Position numbers and translations under genes: made by a program. A stretch of 64,000 nt of DNA from Deltaproteobacteria bacterium (GTDB lineage: Bacteria; Desulfobacterota; Binatia; UBA9968; JAJDTQ01), in the NCBI GenBank assembly GCA_026712905.1, contig JAPOPM010000021.1, positions 1-64,000 of the forward strand. Reading direction: 5' to 3'. Position 1 is the stretch's first letter. The number at the start of each line of letters is the position of its first letter. The notes under the pieces are model-generated. The model was not told where the DNA came from and searched no databases. It worked only from the letters and a program-made list of their open reading frames with translations. Of the stretch, positions 33,759 to 42,707 are shown one piece after another.

Positions 33759-35354
33759 ATGATCCACCACGCCCGCTACAGCCGCTGGAACGCCTTTCAG
33801 GACAGGTCGGTCCGGTCCGACGACGTCTTCGACGAGCTCAACGAGCACCTCGACGAGACCGGCGACCTGCAACAGTCCATGCGACGCATGATGCAGCGCG
33901 GCATGGGCGAGGACGAGGAGCGGGTGCCGGGCCTCGACGACCTCCTGTCCCAGGTGGCGCGGGAAAAGCGCCGCATGTACGAGCAGTACCAGATCCGTTC
34001 CGCCCTGGACGAGATCCAGGACATGCTCCAGGACATCGTCAACCGCGAACGCGAGACCCTGAAAGAGAGCGAGGACCGGGCCGAGGCGCAGCAGAAGGAC
34101 GAGTTCCTGCAACACTTGCCGCCCAAGCTGAGCGACGCCATCGAGCGGCTGGCGAGCTACAGTTTCGAGAACGCGGAGGCGCGCAAGGACTTCGAGGAGA
34201 TCCTCTCCCAACTCGACAAGATCCGCCGGCTGGAAAACTATATCCGACGTGAAGGAAACCTCTTCAGGGGCCAGGAGTCGTTGAACTTCGAGGAGGCCTC
34301 CGAGTTGCAGGAGAAGATGGAGGGGTTGCAGAAGCTCGAGGGCCAGCTCTCCAGCAGCCGTCCCAAGGACGTGGACATGGACCTGCTGAACAGCCTCCTC
34401 GGCCCGCAGGCCCAGGAGGACTACGAAGGGGTCATGCGTCTTGAGTCGGCGCTGGAAGAGGGCGGCTACGTGGTCGACAAGGGCGACCACTTCGAGCTGA
34501 CGCCGCGCGGCGTCCGGCGCATCGGCCAGATCGCCCTGCGCGACATCTACAAGCAGCTCGCGCGCGACGCCGCCGGACGGCACCAGATCGCGCGCCACGG
34601 CTCCCAGGAACCAGTGCCGGAGTCGAGCAAGCCGTACGTGTCCGGCGATCCTCTCAACCTGAACCTGATGGAAACCCTGAAGAGCACCCTGCGCCGGGAC
34701 GCGACGCTGCCGCTCAAGCTCGACCCGGCGGATTTCCGCGTGTTCGAATCGGAGTACTCCACACGCGCGGCTACCGTGCTCCTGCTGGACATGAGCTGGT
34801 CCATGAGTTGGGACGGCCGCTTCGCCGCGGCCAAGAAGGTGGCCCTGGCCATGGAGTCGCTGTGCCGCTCCAAGTATCCCCAGGACTACTTCGGCATCGT
34901 CGGCTTCTTCACCCGCGCGGTGGAGCTCAAGGCCAAGGACCTGCCCGAAGCCACCTGGAACATGGGCGACCCCTTCACCAATCTGCAGGACGGGCTCCAT
35001 CTCGCCATCGACCTGCTCAAGAAGCGCAGTTCCACGCGCAATCAGCAGATCATCGTCATCACCGACGGCCAACCCACGGCATACTGCCGCCAGGGCCGGC
35101 TCTATTGCGAGTGGCCCCTGAGCTTCGGCGGCATCAGCCAGCGCGCTGCCGAGGAAACCCTCAAGGAAGCCAAGCGGGTCACCCAGCGGGGCATCACCAT
35201 CAACACCTTCATGCTCGACGACAGCCCGGTCCTCAAGGGCTTCGTGGACGAGATGACCCGCCTCAACAAGGGCCGCGCCTTCTACACCCGTCCCGATCGT
35301 CTGGGACAATACCTTCTGGTAGACTATCTGCTGGGCCAGCGGCGCAAGGTGTAG
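33759..35354 (+). CDS. VWA-domain protein, partner of the MoxR-like ATPase
   Basis: A 531-residue protein. The first 320 residues are mostly charged helices (many Glu, Arg and Gln), probably coiled coils. The C-terminal 210 residues form a von Willebrand A domain with the metal (MIDAS) motif DMSWSMS near residue 347, then FTNLQDGLHLA and IIVITDGQPT. MoxR-VWA pairs act like chelatase or chaperone machines, the VWA part binding the client. The gene follows the ATPase by 22 bases. Cells of this type often keep the pair together; its client is not evident from neighbours. Confidence 0.85.
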   Translation: MIHHARYSRWNAFQDRSVRSDDVFDELNEHLDETGDLQQSMRRMMQRGMGEDEERVPGLDDLLSQVAREKRRMYEQYQIRSALDEIQDMLQDIVNRERETLKESEDRAEAQQKDEFLQHLPPKLSDAIERLASYSFENAEARKDFEEILSQLDKIRRLENYIRREGNLFRGQESLNFEEASELQEKMEGLQKLEGQLSSSRPKDVDMDLLNSLLGPQAQEDYEGVMRLESALEEGGYVVDKGDHFELTPRGVRRIGQIALRDIYKQLARDAAGRHQIARHGSQEPVPESSKPYVSGDPLNLNLMETLKSTLRRDATLPLKLDPADFRVFESEYSTRAATVLLLDMSWSMSWDGRFAAAKKVALAMESLCRSKYPQDYFGIVGFFTRAVELKAKDLPEATWNMGDPFTNLQDGLHLAIDLLKKRSSTRNQQIIVITDGQPTAYCRQGRLYCEWPLSFGGISQRAAEETLKEAKRVTQRGITINTFMLDDSPVLKGFVDEMTRLNKGRAFYTRPDRLGQYLLVDYLLGQRRKV

Positions 35355-35475
35355 CCGGCGGGCGCTTGGTCAACGCGATTTTCGCGATGGTTCGGCGGAT
35401 CGACGGCCACGCCTCCCGCGCCTGCTCCTCTCCGGCTGACACAAACTCTCATACATCACTCTAGCGGCCCATAGA

Positions 35476-35506
35476 TTGAGCCCAATATAGGCCGTATGCT
35501 ATATTG
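35476..35506 (+). promoter_or_regulatory. Toxin-antitoxin promoter with palindromic operator
   Basis: TTGAGC (35476-35481) and the extended -10 TGCTATATT (-10 TATATT at 35500-35505) are 18 bases apart. A perfect inverted repeat, CAATATAG (35483-35490) and CTATATTG (35499-35506) with an 8-base spacer, covers the -10. It is the expected binding site for the HTH antitoxin. The predicted transcript starts near the toxin ATG at 35511. Confidence 0.6.
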
Positions 35507-35510
35507 ATCC

Positions 35511-35942
35511 ATGGGCTGGGTCGTCACATTTCTTGACGATTTCGAGGCTGAGTTCGATCTGTTCCCGGCGACCGTCCAGGACGCGGTCCTGGTGAAGGCG
35601 GGTCTGCTGGAACTGGAAGGCCCACGACTCGGTCGGCCACATGCGGATACGCTGAAGGGATCGAAGCACGCGAACATGAAGGAATTGCGTCGTGAAGCGC
35701 ATGGCGGGGCTTGGCGTGTTCTCTTTGCGTTTGATCCCGATCGGCAGGCGATCCTCCTGGTGCCCGGAGACAAATCCGGTGTCAAGGAGAAGTGGTTTTA
35801 CCGACGGCTTATCGCCAAGGCCGATGAGCGCTTCGACCGCCATCTGGCGAAGAGGAAAGGAGAGGACGATGGGGACGACATTGAGGGAGAAGATGTCGCG
35901 GCTCGCCCCCGACCGTCGCGAACGGATCGAGGCAGAGACTGA
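35511..35942 (+). CDS. Type II toxin, HigB/RelE-like (phage Gp49-like family)
   Basis: A 143-residue protein whose first 110 residues follow the Gp49-like (RelE superfamily) plan: VVTFLDDFEAEF, VQDAVLVKAGLLELEGPRLGRPHADTLKGSKHANMKELRRE, WRVLFAFDPDRQAILLVPGDK, and the terminal helix. Such toxins cut mRNA on the ribosome. The C-terminal 30 residues (GEDDGDDIEGEDVAARP) are acidic and overlap the antitoxin gene by 74 bases; they are probably a by-product of the overlap. There is no Shine-Dalgarno site before the ATG, and the promoter lies so close that the mRNA may be leaderless. Confidence 0.82.
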   Translation: MGWVVTFLDDFEAEFDLFPATVQDAVLVKAGLLELEGPRLGRPHADTLKGSKHANMKELRREAHGGAWRVLFAFDPDRQAILLVPGDKSGVKEKWFYRRLIAKADERFDRHLAKRKGEDDGDDIEGEDVAARPRPSRTDRGRD

Positions 35943-36222
35943 GCGTCTGCATCAGGAGTATCTGACCCTTCAGGATCTGCGCAAGGCGAAGGCGCTGACT
36001 CAGTCGCAGCTTGCAGAGAGCCTTGGCATCCGCCAGTCCACGGTGGCGCAGATGGAGAAGCGCAGCGACCTCCTGATCTCGACGTTGCGGAGTTATATCG
36101 AGGCCATGGGTGGGCGTCTGGATCTGGTGGTGGCGTTTCCCGACCGGGTGCCGGTCCATCTCGGTGGTCTTGGGGAAGAGCGCATGGACCTGATCCCAAA
36201 TGATCGAACAGAGGCTCTTTGA
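35869..36222 (+). CDS. Type II antitoxin, XRE-family helix-turn-helix
   Basis: A 117-residue protein with an XRE-type HTH at about residues 40-95 (LRKAKALTQSQLAESLGIRQSTVAQMEKRSD, then LISTLRSYIEAMGGRLDLVV). The ATG at 35869 follows AAAGGAGAGG. It starts inside the toxin gene, in another frame, so its synthesis is coupled to toxin translation. It should neutralise the toxin and bind the palindrome at 35483-35506 to repress the pair. The order toxin then antitoxin is that of higBA. Confidence 0.82.
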   Translation: MGTTLREKMSRLAPDRRERIEAETERLHQEYLTLQDLRKAKALTQSQLAESLGIRQSTVAQMEKRSDLLISTLRSYIEAMGGRLDLVVAFPDRVPVHLGGLGEERMDLIPNDRTEAL

Positions 36223-36249
36223 CGCGGTAACGCCGGGTTTCCTGGGGAC

Positions 36250-38853
36250 ATGATGGAGCGGACACGGCTCACGCCCATGATGCATCAGTACCTGGAGATC
36301 AAGGAGCGTCACCAGGACGCCATCCTGTTCTTCCGGCTCGGGGACTTCTACGAGATGTTCTTCGAGGATGCGGAGAAGGCGTCCAAGGTGCTGGACATCG
36401 CGCTCACCAGCCGCAACCGCAGCGACGGCGCGCCGGTGCCGCTGTGCGGCGTGCCGCACCATGCCGCCACCCCCTACATCGGAAAGCTTCTGTCCGCGGG
36501 ATTCAAGGTGGCGGTGTGTGAGCAGACCGAGGACCCCAAGCTCGCCAAGGGGGTGGTGCGCCGGGAGGTGATCAAGGTCATCAGCCCCGGCACCCTCACG
36601 GAAGGCGAGGGGCTCGACGCAGGGGTCAACAACTACCTCGTCGCGGTGACGGCGTCCCGGGACGAGTACGGCCTCGCGTTTACGGACATCACCACGGGCG
36701 AGTTCCGCTTCACGCAGATGGAAGGTTATGCCGCCCTTGCCAACGAGCTCGGGCGCATTCAGCCGCGCGAGCTGCTGGTCCCCGAGACCGGCTCCGATGC
36801 GCACCGGCGCGTGCGCGAGGACTATGCCGCGGTGCATTGCACGGCGGGTCCGGACGAGTGGTTCGGCGCCGCCGCGGTGCGCCGGCTCGAGGGTGCCGGC
36901 CTGCACGGCGGTCCGTCCGATGAATGGCCCCTGGGTGTACGCGCCGCCGCCGCGCTACGGGCCTACCTGGAGGACCGCTCGCCCGGCGCGGTGCCGGTGC
37001 TCACCGTGCTGGAGGCTTACCGCGCCGCGCATTTCCTCATGCTCGACGAGCATGCCCAGGCCAACCTCGAGCTGTTGCAGAGCTTCGACGGCAGCCGCCG
37101 GGGCTCGCTGCTGGGTGTGCTGGAGCCCGCGTGTACGGCCATGGGCGCGCGCGAGCTGCGCAAGTGGATCCTGTATCCCTTGCTCGACGAGCGCGGCATC
37201 CGGCGCCGCCAGGACGCGGTGGAGGAGCTGGTGGAGGATCCCGATCGGCGCCGCCGCCTGCGTGACGCGCTGCGAGGGGTGCAGGACCTCGAGCGGCTGG
37301 CCGGCCGCGTGGCCGCGCGCACGGCCGGGCCACGGGATCTCGCGGCCGTCAAGGACATCCTGCGCGCGCTGGAGCGCGTGCGAGATCCCCTCCAGGGGTG
37401 CGCGAGCGCGTTGTCGGCGGACCTTCGCGATGAACTTCGTTCCGTGCCGGAGGTGGTGGATCTGGTGCAGCGGGCGCTGGTGGACGAGCCGCCCGCCGCG
37501 GCGCGAAGCGGGGGTTACGTGCGTCCCGGATTCGACTCCGAGCTGGATTCCCTCACCGCCATCCGCGGCAACGCCAAGGGGTGGATCTCCGACCTGCAGC
37601 ACCAGGAGCGCCAGCGCACCGGCATCCAGTCCCTCAAGGTGCGTTACAACAAGGTCTTCGGCTACTACATCGAGGTCACCAAGGCCAACCTGGCGCACGT
37701 ACCGGACGACTACATCCGCAAGCAGACCCTGACCAACGGCGAGCGCTTCATCACGCCGGAGCTCAAGGACTACGAGGCCCGGGTACTGGGGTCCGACGAA
37801 GAGATTCTCAAGATCGAGGCGCGGATCTTCCAGGAACTTCTCGAACGCATCGCCACGCACTACACGGCCCTCAAGCAGACCAGTCTGGCGCTGGCGCGAC
37901 TGGATACGCTGGGCGTGCTGGCGGAGACGGCCGTGAGCCGGCATTTCGTGCGCCCGCGGGTGGACTCGAGCCTGAGGCTGTCGGTGCGCGCGGCGCGCCA
38001 TCCCGTGGTGGAGGCGGTGCTGGGGCGCGGCGGCTTCGTCCCCAACGACTGCGAGATGGACGCCGAGGCTACCCAGATCAAGCTCCTCACCGGCCCCAAC
38101 ATGGCGGGCAAGTCCACCTACATGCGGCAGGTGGCGCTGGTGGTGATCCTGGCGCAGATGGGCAGCTTCGTGCCCGCGGACCAGGCTCACGTGGGCCTCG
38201 TGGACCGTCTCTTCACCCGGTTCGGCGCCACCGACGCGCTGGCATCGGGGGAGTCCACGTTCATGGTGGAGATGAAGGAGACCGCGCGCATCCTGCGTCT
38301 GGCCACGCCCCGCAGCCTGATCCTGCTGGACGAGGTGGGGCGCGGTACGAGCACCTTCGACGGCATCTCCATCGCCTGGTCGCTGGCCGAGTTCCTGCAC
38401 GAATCGCCGCACCGGCCGCGCACGCTCTTCGCCACCCACTATCACGAGCTGACCGGTCTGGCGCGCACCCGGGAGCGCGTGAAGAACTTCAACTTCGCGG
38501 TGAAGGAATGGGAGGGAGAGGTGATCTTCCTGCGTACCCTGAAGGAGGGTCCGGCAAGCCGCAGCTACGGCATCCAGGTGGCCGGTCTGGCCGGGCTGCC
38601 GGGTTCCCTCATCGCGCGCGCCAAGGAGATCCTCAAGAATCTCGAGGGCGAGGAGTTGAACGCCTGGGGGCAGCCGCGACTGGCGGGAGCCGAGCACGCC
38701 ACGGAGGGAGCCCAGCTCTCGTTGTACGAACCGCGCGATCGCGACGGACGGCTGCGGGAGAAGCTTCGGGAGATCGACGTGAACGGACTCACGCCGCTGG
38801 AGGCGCTGAACCTGCTGGAAGGGCTCGTGACGGAGGCCAGAAGGGAAGGCTGA
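36250..38853 (+). CDS. mutS: DNA mismatch repair protein MutS
   Basis: An 867-residue mismatch sensor. The N-terminal mismatch-binding motif is FFRLGDFYEMFFEDA near residue 27, where the Phe-x-Glu stacks on the mismatch. The connector, lever and clamp domains follow. The ATPase has Walker A GPNMAGKST near residue 617, Walker B with LILLDEVGRGTSTFDG, and FATHYHELTGL. The C-terminus has the short dimerisation region (LTPLEALNLLEGL). The length is normal. It starts at an ATGATG pair 28 bases after the antitoxin gene. Confidence 0.97.
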   Translation: MMERTRLTPMMHQYLEIKERHQDAILFFRLGDFYEMFFEDAEKASKVLDIALTSRNRSDGAPVPLCGVPHHAATPYIGKLLSAGFKVAVCEQTEDPKLAKGVVRREVIKVISPGTLTEGEGLDAGVNNYLVAVTASRDEYGLAFTDITTGEFRFTQMEGYAALANELGRIQPRELLVPETGSDAHRRVREDYAAVHCTAGPDEWFGAAAVRRLEGAGLHGGPSDEWPLGVRAAAALRAYLEDRSPGAVPVLTVLEAYRAAHFLMLDEHAQANLELLQSFDGSRRGSLLGVLEPACTAMGARELRKWILYPLLDERGIRRRQDAVEELVEDPDRRRRLRDALRGVQDLERLAGRVAARTAGPRDLAAVKDILRALERVRDPLQGCASALSADLRDELRSVPEVVDLVQRALVDEPPAAARSGGYVRPGFDSELDSLTAIRGNAKGWISDLQHQERQRTGIQSLKVRYNKVFGYYIEVTKANLAHVPDDYIRKQTLTNGERFITPELKDYEARVLGSDEEILKIEARIFQELLERIATHYTALKQTSLALARLDTLGVLAETAVSRHFVRPRVDSSLRLSVRAARHPVVEAVLGRGGFVPNDCEMDAEATQIKLLTGPNMAGKSTYMRQVALVVILAQMGSFVPADQAHVGLVDRLFTRFGATDALASGESTFMVEMKETARILRLATPRSLILLDEVGRGTSTFDGISIAWSLAEFLHESPHRPRTLFATHYHELTGLARTRERVKNFNFAVKEWEGEVIFLRTLKEGPASRSYGIQVAGLAGLPGSLIARAKEILKNLEGEELNAWGQPRLAGAEHATEGAQLSLYEPRDRDGRLREKLREIDVNGLTPLEALNLLEGLVTEARREG

Positions 38854-39966
38854 TTGGCGCGTTTGCTGTCCTTGCTGGTGGTGCTTTGCATCGTCGTCCC
38901 GGCGGCCGCGGCCGACGCGGCGGCGCATCTGACGCGTGTGCGCCATCTTTCCGGGCTCAATTACACGCGGGTCATCCTCGACGTGACCCGCCCGGTCAAG
39001 TACTCGGTGCACACCCTGGCGCCAGCGCCCGCCAAGGGGCTTCCGCCGCGCATCTATCTGGACATCTCCGGCGCTCGCCTGACCATGCGGCGCCCCCGGA
39101 TCAATATCAACGACCGCTTGGTGCGCCGGGTCCGAGTCAATCAGTTCAAGCCCGGCGTCGTGCGCGTGGTCCTCGACCTCAAGCACCCCGGCACGCACGA
39201 CGCCGTGCTCATGGCCAACCCGCATCGCATCGTCGTCGACGTGGAGCGCCGTAGGGGCGCGGCCGCACGCCGGCATCTCGCGGTGCGGAAGATCGTGCTG
39301 GATCCGGGCCATGGGGGCAAGGATCCGGGTGCCGTGGGGTCCGGCGGCCTCCGGGAGAAGGACGTGGTGTTGCGGGTCGGCCGGAACCTGGCGCCCCGGC
39401 TGCGGCAAGAGATGGGCGTGGATGTCGTGCTGACCCGCACCCGGGACGTGTTCGTGCCGCTCAAGGAACGCACGGCCATCGCCAACCGGGAGAAGGCGGA
39501 CCTGTTCCTCTCGATCCACTCCAATGCCAGCCGCAACCGGCGCGCCGGCGGGCTTGAGACCTACTACCTGGACAAGACCACGGACGAAGCTACACTGAAG
39601 CTGGCGGCGCGGGAGAACCGCACCGCGCGCCGCAACCTCACGGACCTGCAGATCATGCTGAGCGACCTCAAGCTGAACGTATACCTGCCCGATTCCATCA
39701 GCCTGGCGAGCCATCTGCAATCCTCGCTGGTGAAGAACACCCGGCCCCGTTATTCGCGAGCGAAGGACCTGGGGGTGAAGAAGGGCCTCTTCTACGTGCT
39801 CGTGGGAGCGCGCATGCCGGCGGCGCTGGCGGAACTGTTCTTCGTGAGCAACCGCCGCGAGGCGCGGGAACTGCAGCGCCCCGCGATGCGGAAGGCCCTA
39901 GTGGATGGCTTGTCACGTGGCATCAAGAACTACGCCGACGGACTGCGCAAGAGGGAGAACCCATGA
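38854..39966 (+). CDS. N-acetylmuramoyl-L-alanine amidase with AMIN domain (AmiC-like)
   Basis: A 370-residue periplasmic amidase that cuts the stem peptide from peptidoglycan, mainly at division. A signal peptide (LLSLLVVLCIVVPAAAADAA) is followed by an AMIN domain (about residues 25-130; YTRVILDVTRPVKY). The amidase_3 domain has the zinc motifs IVLDPGHGGKDPGAVG, the glutamate after it (LREKDVV), SIHSNAS and the late catalytic Glu in LAELFFVSN. The TTG start is 1 base after the mutS stop. It is probably activated by EnvC/NlpD-type proteins elsewhere. Confidence 0.92.
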   Translation: MARLLSLLVVLCIVVPAAAADAAAHLTRVRHLSGLNYTRVILDVTRPVKYSVHTLAPAPAKGLPPRIYLDISGARLTMRRPRININDRLVRRVRVNQFKPGVVRVVLDLKHPGTHDAVLMANPHRIVVDVERRRGAAARRHLAVRKIVLDPGHGGKDPGAVGSGGLREKDVVLRVGRNLAPRLRQEMGVDVVLTRTRDVFVPLKERTAIANREKADLFLSIHSNASRNRRAGGLETYYLDKTTDEATLKLAARENRTARRNLTDLQIMLSDLKLNVYLPDSISLASHLQSSLVKNTRPRYSRAKDLGVKKGLFYVLVGARMPAALAELFFVSNRREARELQRPAMRKALVDGLSRGIKNYADGLRKRENP

Positions 39967-42707
39967 CGTTGCCATCGCTACCGGTAGACGAGGACGGTGC
40001 CCCCCGCTCCGCGCGGGTGGAGGAGGACAGGGTGTTTCCCTGGCACCGGCTCCTGGACGAACACCTGGCCGGCCCGGAGCCGGCGAAGGGCGTGCGCGCC
40101 TACATCGCCCAGGGACAGCAGCTCTTGCTCGCGGCGCACCGCGCCGGCGCCTCGGGAACGGAGGTGGTGCGGGCACGCGGGACGATGATGGACGGCCTCT
40201 TGGGGCGGTTGTTCGAGAATGCCGAACGGGACTACGCCATACGGCTCCCGGCGCTCCGCGGCCGTTGCGCCGTGGTAGCGCAAGGGGGTTATGGCAGGAG
40301 CGAACTGAACCCCTGTTCGGACATCGATGTCCTGTTCCTGTACGGCTGGCGTGCCGCCGCTTACGTGAAGTTCGTCACCGAGCGCATCCTCTATCCCTTG
40401 TGGGACGCGGGCCTTACCGTGGGCCACGCGACGCGTACGGTGACGGAATGCGCGCGCCGCGCCCGTGGCGACGACGTCATCCAGACGGCGCTGTTGGACG
40501 CGCGTTACGTCTGCGGCGACGGGCGTCTCGCGCGCGAGCTGGAGCGCGTGGTGTCGCGACAGCTCGCGGGCGGCGCGGGTGACAGTTTCGTGCGGCAGAA
40601 AATGGCCGAACACCATCGGCGCCACCAGCAGTACGGCGAGTCCGTGTTCCTGCTGGAACCGGACGTCAAGGAGGGCCAGGGCGGCCTGCGGGACATCCAC
40701 GGCGCCCTGTGGGTGGCCCGTGCCAAGTGCGGCGCCGCGCGCGTCGAGGACCTGGCCACGACCGGTCTGTTGGACGACCGCGACGCGGCGACGCTGGAGA
40801 GCGCGCGGGACTTCCTCTGGCGCACGCGCAATGAGCTGCATTTCCTGGCGGGGCGGCATCAGGACCGGTTGACCTTCGAGTCCCAGGAACAGGCGGCCCG
40901 CGGGCTGGGCTTCGCCGAAGAGGAGCGCTTGAGCGAGGTGGAGACCTTCATGCGCAGCTACTACCGGCACGCCGAGGAGGTAAGCCGGCTGTCGTCGCTC
41001 GTCATCCATCGGGCCGTGGACCACGACCCCGCGCAACGCCGCCACGCGCGTCCCGGACGCGAGCTGCGTCACGGCGTGCGCATCACCGGGGGCACGCTGG
41101 CCTTGGCGCCCGGCAACGGCCGGAGCGGGCCGGAGGAACTGATGGAGCTGTTCGCCGATCTCCAGCAACACCGGCTCAACCTCGGGCAGGACTCGCGCGC
41201 GCTGATCCGCGCGCGGATCGAGGCCGTGGGCGCGGCGCTGGCGTCGTCGCGCGAGGCCAACCGGCGCTTCCTCGACATCCTGCGATCCAATGACTGGATC
41301 TACGAGACGCTGCTGGAGATGCACCGCACCGGCGCGCTCGATGCCCTGATTCCGGAATTCGGGCGCGTGCGCTGCATGGCGCTGCACGACCTCTATCACA
41401 TCTACACCGTCGACCAGCACCTCATGCGCGCGGTCAAGGAGTTCGAACGGCTGCGCTCGGGGGAGTTCGAGGAATCGCTGCCGCGCCTGTCGCAGCTTGC
41501 CCGGGAGGTGGAGCGGCCGGAAGTGCTGATCCTGGGAATCCTGTTCCACGACATCGGCAAGGGCCAGGGAGGCAACCACTCGGAGCGGGGCCGGGCCATG
41601 GCGCTGGACGCCGCCGCACGCATGGGCCTCAACGAGGACGAGCAGGAGCTGCTGTCGTTCCTGGTGCTGCACCACCTGCTGCTGACCGGCACGGCCTTCC
41701 GCCGCGACATCGAGGACGAGAAGACCGTCGCCGATCTGGCCGACGCCATGGGCGGAGTGGAAAACCTCAAGGCGCTCTACGTGCTCACGTATTCGGACAT
41801 GAAGGCGGTGGGGCCGGAGGTGTGGAACAACTGGAAAGGGTCGCTGCTGGAGCAGCTCTTCAATCGTACCTTGCACGTCCTGGAAGAACGCGAGAAGGGC
41901 GAGGCGCCGGCGCCCGACCGCGACCTCAAGGTGCGGCGCGTCCAGGACCGGCTCCTGGCGCAACTCGCGGCGGATTGTCCGGAAAAAGAGGTGCGGCGGG
42001 AGTTCATCGACGCCATGCCCCGGCGCTACTTCCTCACCACGCCCGAGGAGGCCATGCCGTCCCACTACCGGCTTCTGCGGCGCCTCGGCGACGAACCCTT
42101 CCTGGCCGAGGTGCGCCATCATCCCGAGCACGGCCACAGCGAGGTGGCCATCTGCGCGCGCGACCAGGCCGGACTGTTCGCATCCATCGCAGGCGTCTTC
42201 GCCGCCATGGAGCTGAACGTGCTGAGCGCGCGCATCAACACGCGCCGTGACGGGCTGATCCTCGACGTATTCCGCATCTCGCACCAGGGACAGGCTCAAG
42301 TGGTGATGGATCCGGAGAAGTGGTCGCGCATGGAGTCGATCCTGCAACGGGTGCTGCGGGGCGAAGTGAACGTCGCCGAACTGGTGGCGCGCTCGCGCCG
42401 TTCCCTGTCGCTGAGGCCGGTGGTCAAGGCGTCCACGCACGTGCGCTGGGACAACGACGCCTCCGACGACTTCACCATCGTCGAGGTCTATACGGAGGAC
42501 CGGGCGGGCGTCCTCTTCAGCATCACCTACCGGCTCTCGGAGCTGGACTTCGCCATCCACTTGGCCAAGATCTCCACCGACGTCGACCGCGTGGCCGATG
42601 TCTTCTACGTGGCGGACGCGCACGGCCGCAAGGTGCTGGACGAAGGACGGCTGCGGGACCTGCGGGAGGCGCTGCACCGGGAGCTGGAGCCGCGCCATGA
42701 CGGATGA
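39963..42707 (+). CDS. glnD: PII uridylyltransferase / uridylyl-removing enzyme
   Basis: A 914-residue nitrogen sensor that adds UMP to PII under nitrogen shortage and removes it under glutamine excess. The nucleotidyltransferase motif is GGYGRSELNPCSDIDVLFLY near residues 103-122. The GlnE-like linker follows. The HD domain has YTVDQHLMRAV and LFHDIGKGQGGNHSERG. Two C-terminal ACT domains (DQAGLFASIAGVFAAMELNV; EDRAGVLFSITYRLSELDF) bind glutamine. Length and order are standard. It overlaps the upstream amidase (ATGA) and the downstream recombinase by 11 bases. No glnB is in the window. Confidence 0.95.
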   Translation: MTLPSLPVDEDGAPRSARVEEDRVFPWHRLLDEHLAGPEPAKGVRAYIAQGQQLLLAAHRAGASGTEVVRARGTMMDGLLGRLFENAERDYAIRLPALRGRCAVVAQGGYGRSELNPCSDIDVLFLYGWRAAAYVKFVTERILYPLWDAGLTVGHATRTVTECARRARGDDVIQTALLDARYVCGDGRLARELERVVSRQLAGGAGDSFVRQKMAEHHRRHQQYGESVFLLEPDVKEGQGGLRDIHGALWVARAKCGAARVEDLATTGLLDDRDAATLESARDFLWRTRNELHFLAGRHQDRLTFESQEQAARGLGFAEEERLSEVETFMRSYYRHAEEVSRLSSLVIHRAVDHDPAQRRHARPGRELRHGVRITGGTLALAPGNGRSGPEELMELFADLQQHRLNLGQDSRALIRARIEAVGAALASSREANRRFLDILRSNDWIYETLLEMHRTGALDALIPEFGRVRCMALHDLYHIYTVDQHLMRAVKEFERLRSGEFEESLPRLSQLAREVERPEVLILGILFHDIGKGQGGNHSERGRAMALDAAARMGLNEDEQELLSFLVLHHLLLTGTAFRRDIEDEKTVADLADAMGGVENLKALYVLTYSDMKAVGPEVWNNWKGSLLEQLFNRTLHVLEEREKGEAPAPDRDLKVRRVQDRLLAQLAADCPEKEVRREFIDAMPRRYFLTTPEEAMPSHYRLLRRLGDEPFLAEVRHHPEHGHSEVAICARDQAGLFASIAGVFAAMELNVLSARINTRRDGLILDVFRISHQGQAQVVMDPEKWSRMESILQRVLRGEVNVAELVARSRRSLSLRPVVKASTHVRWDNDASDDFTIVEVYTEDRAGVLFSITYRLSELDFAIHLAKISTDVDRVADVFYVADAHGRKVLDEGRLRDLREALHRELEPRHDG

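Noticed and set aside
36955-39720. Antisense open frame of 921 codons over mutS and the amidase gene
   Set aside because: Long antisense frames are expected at this GC content; no recognisable motif and full overlap with conserved genes.
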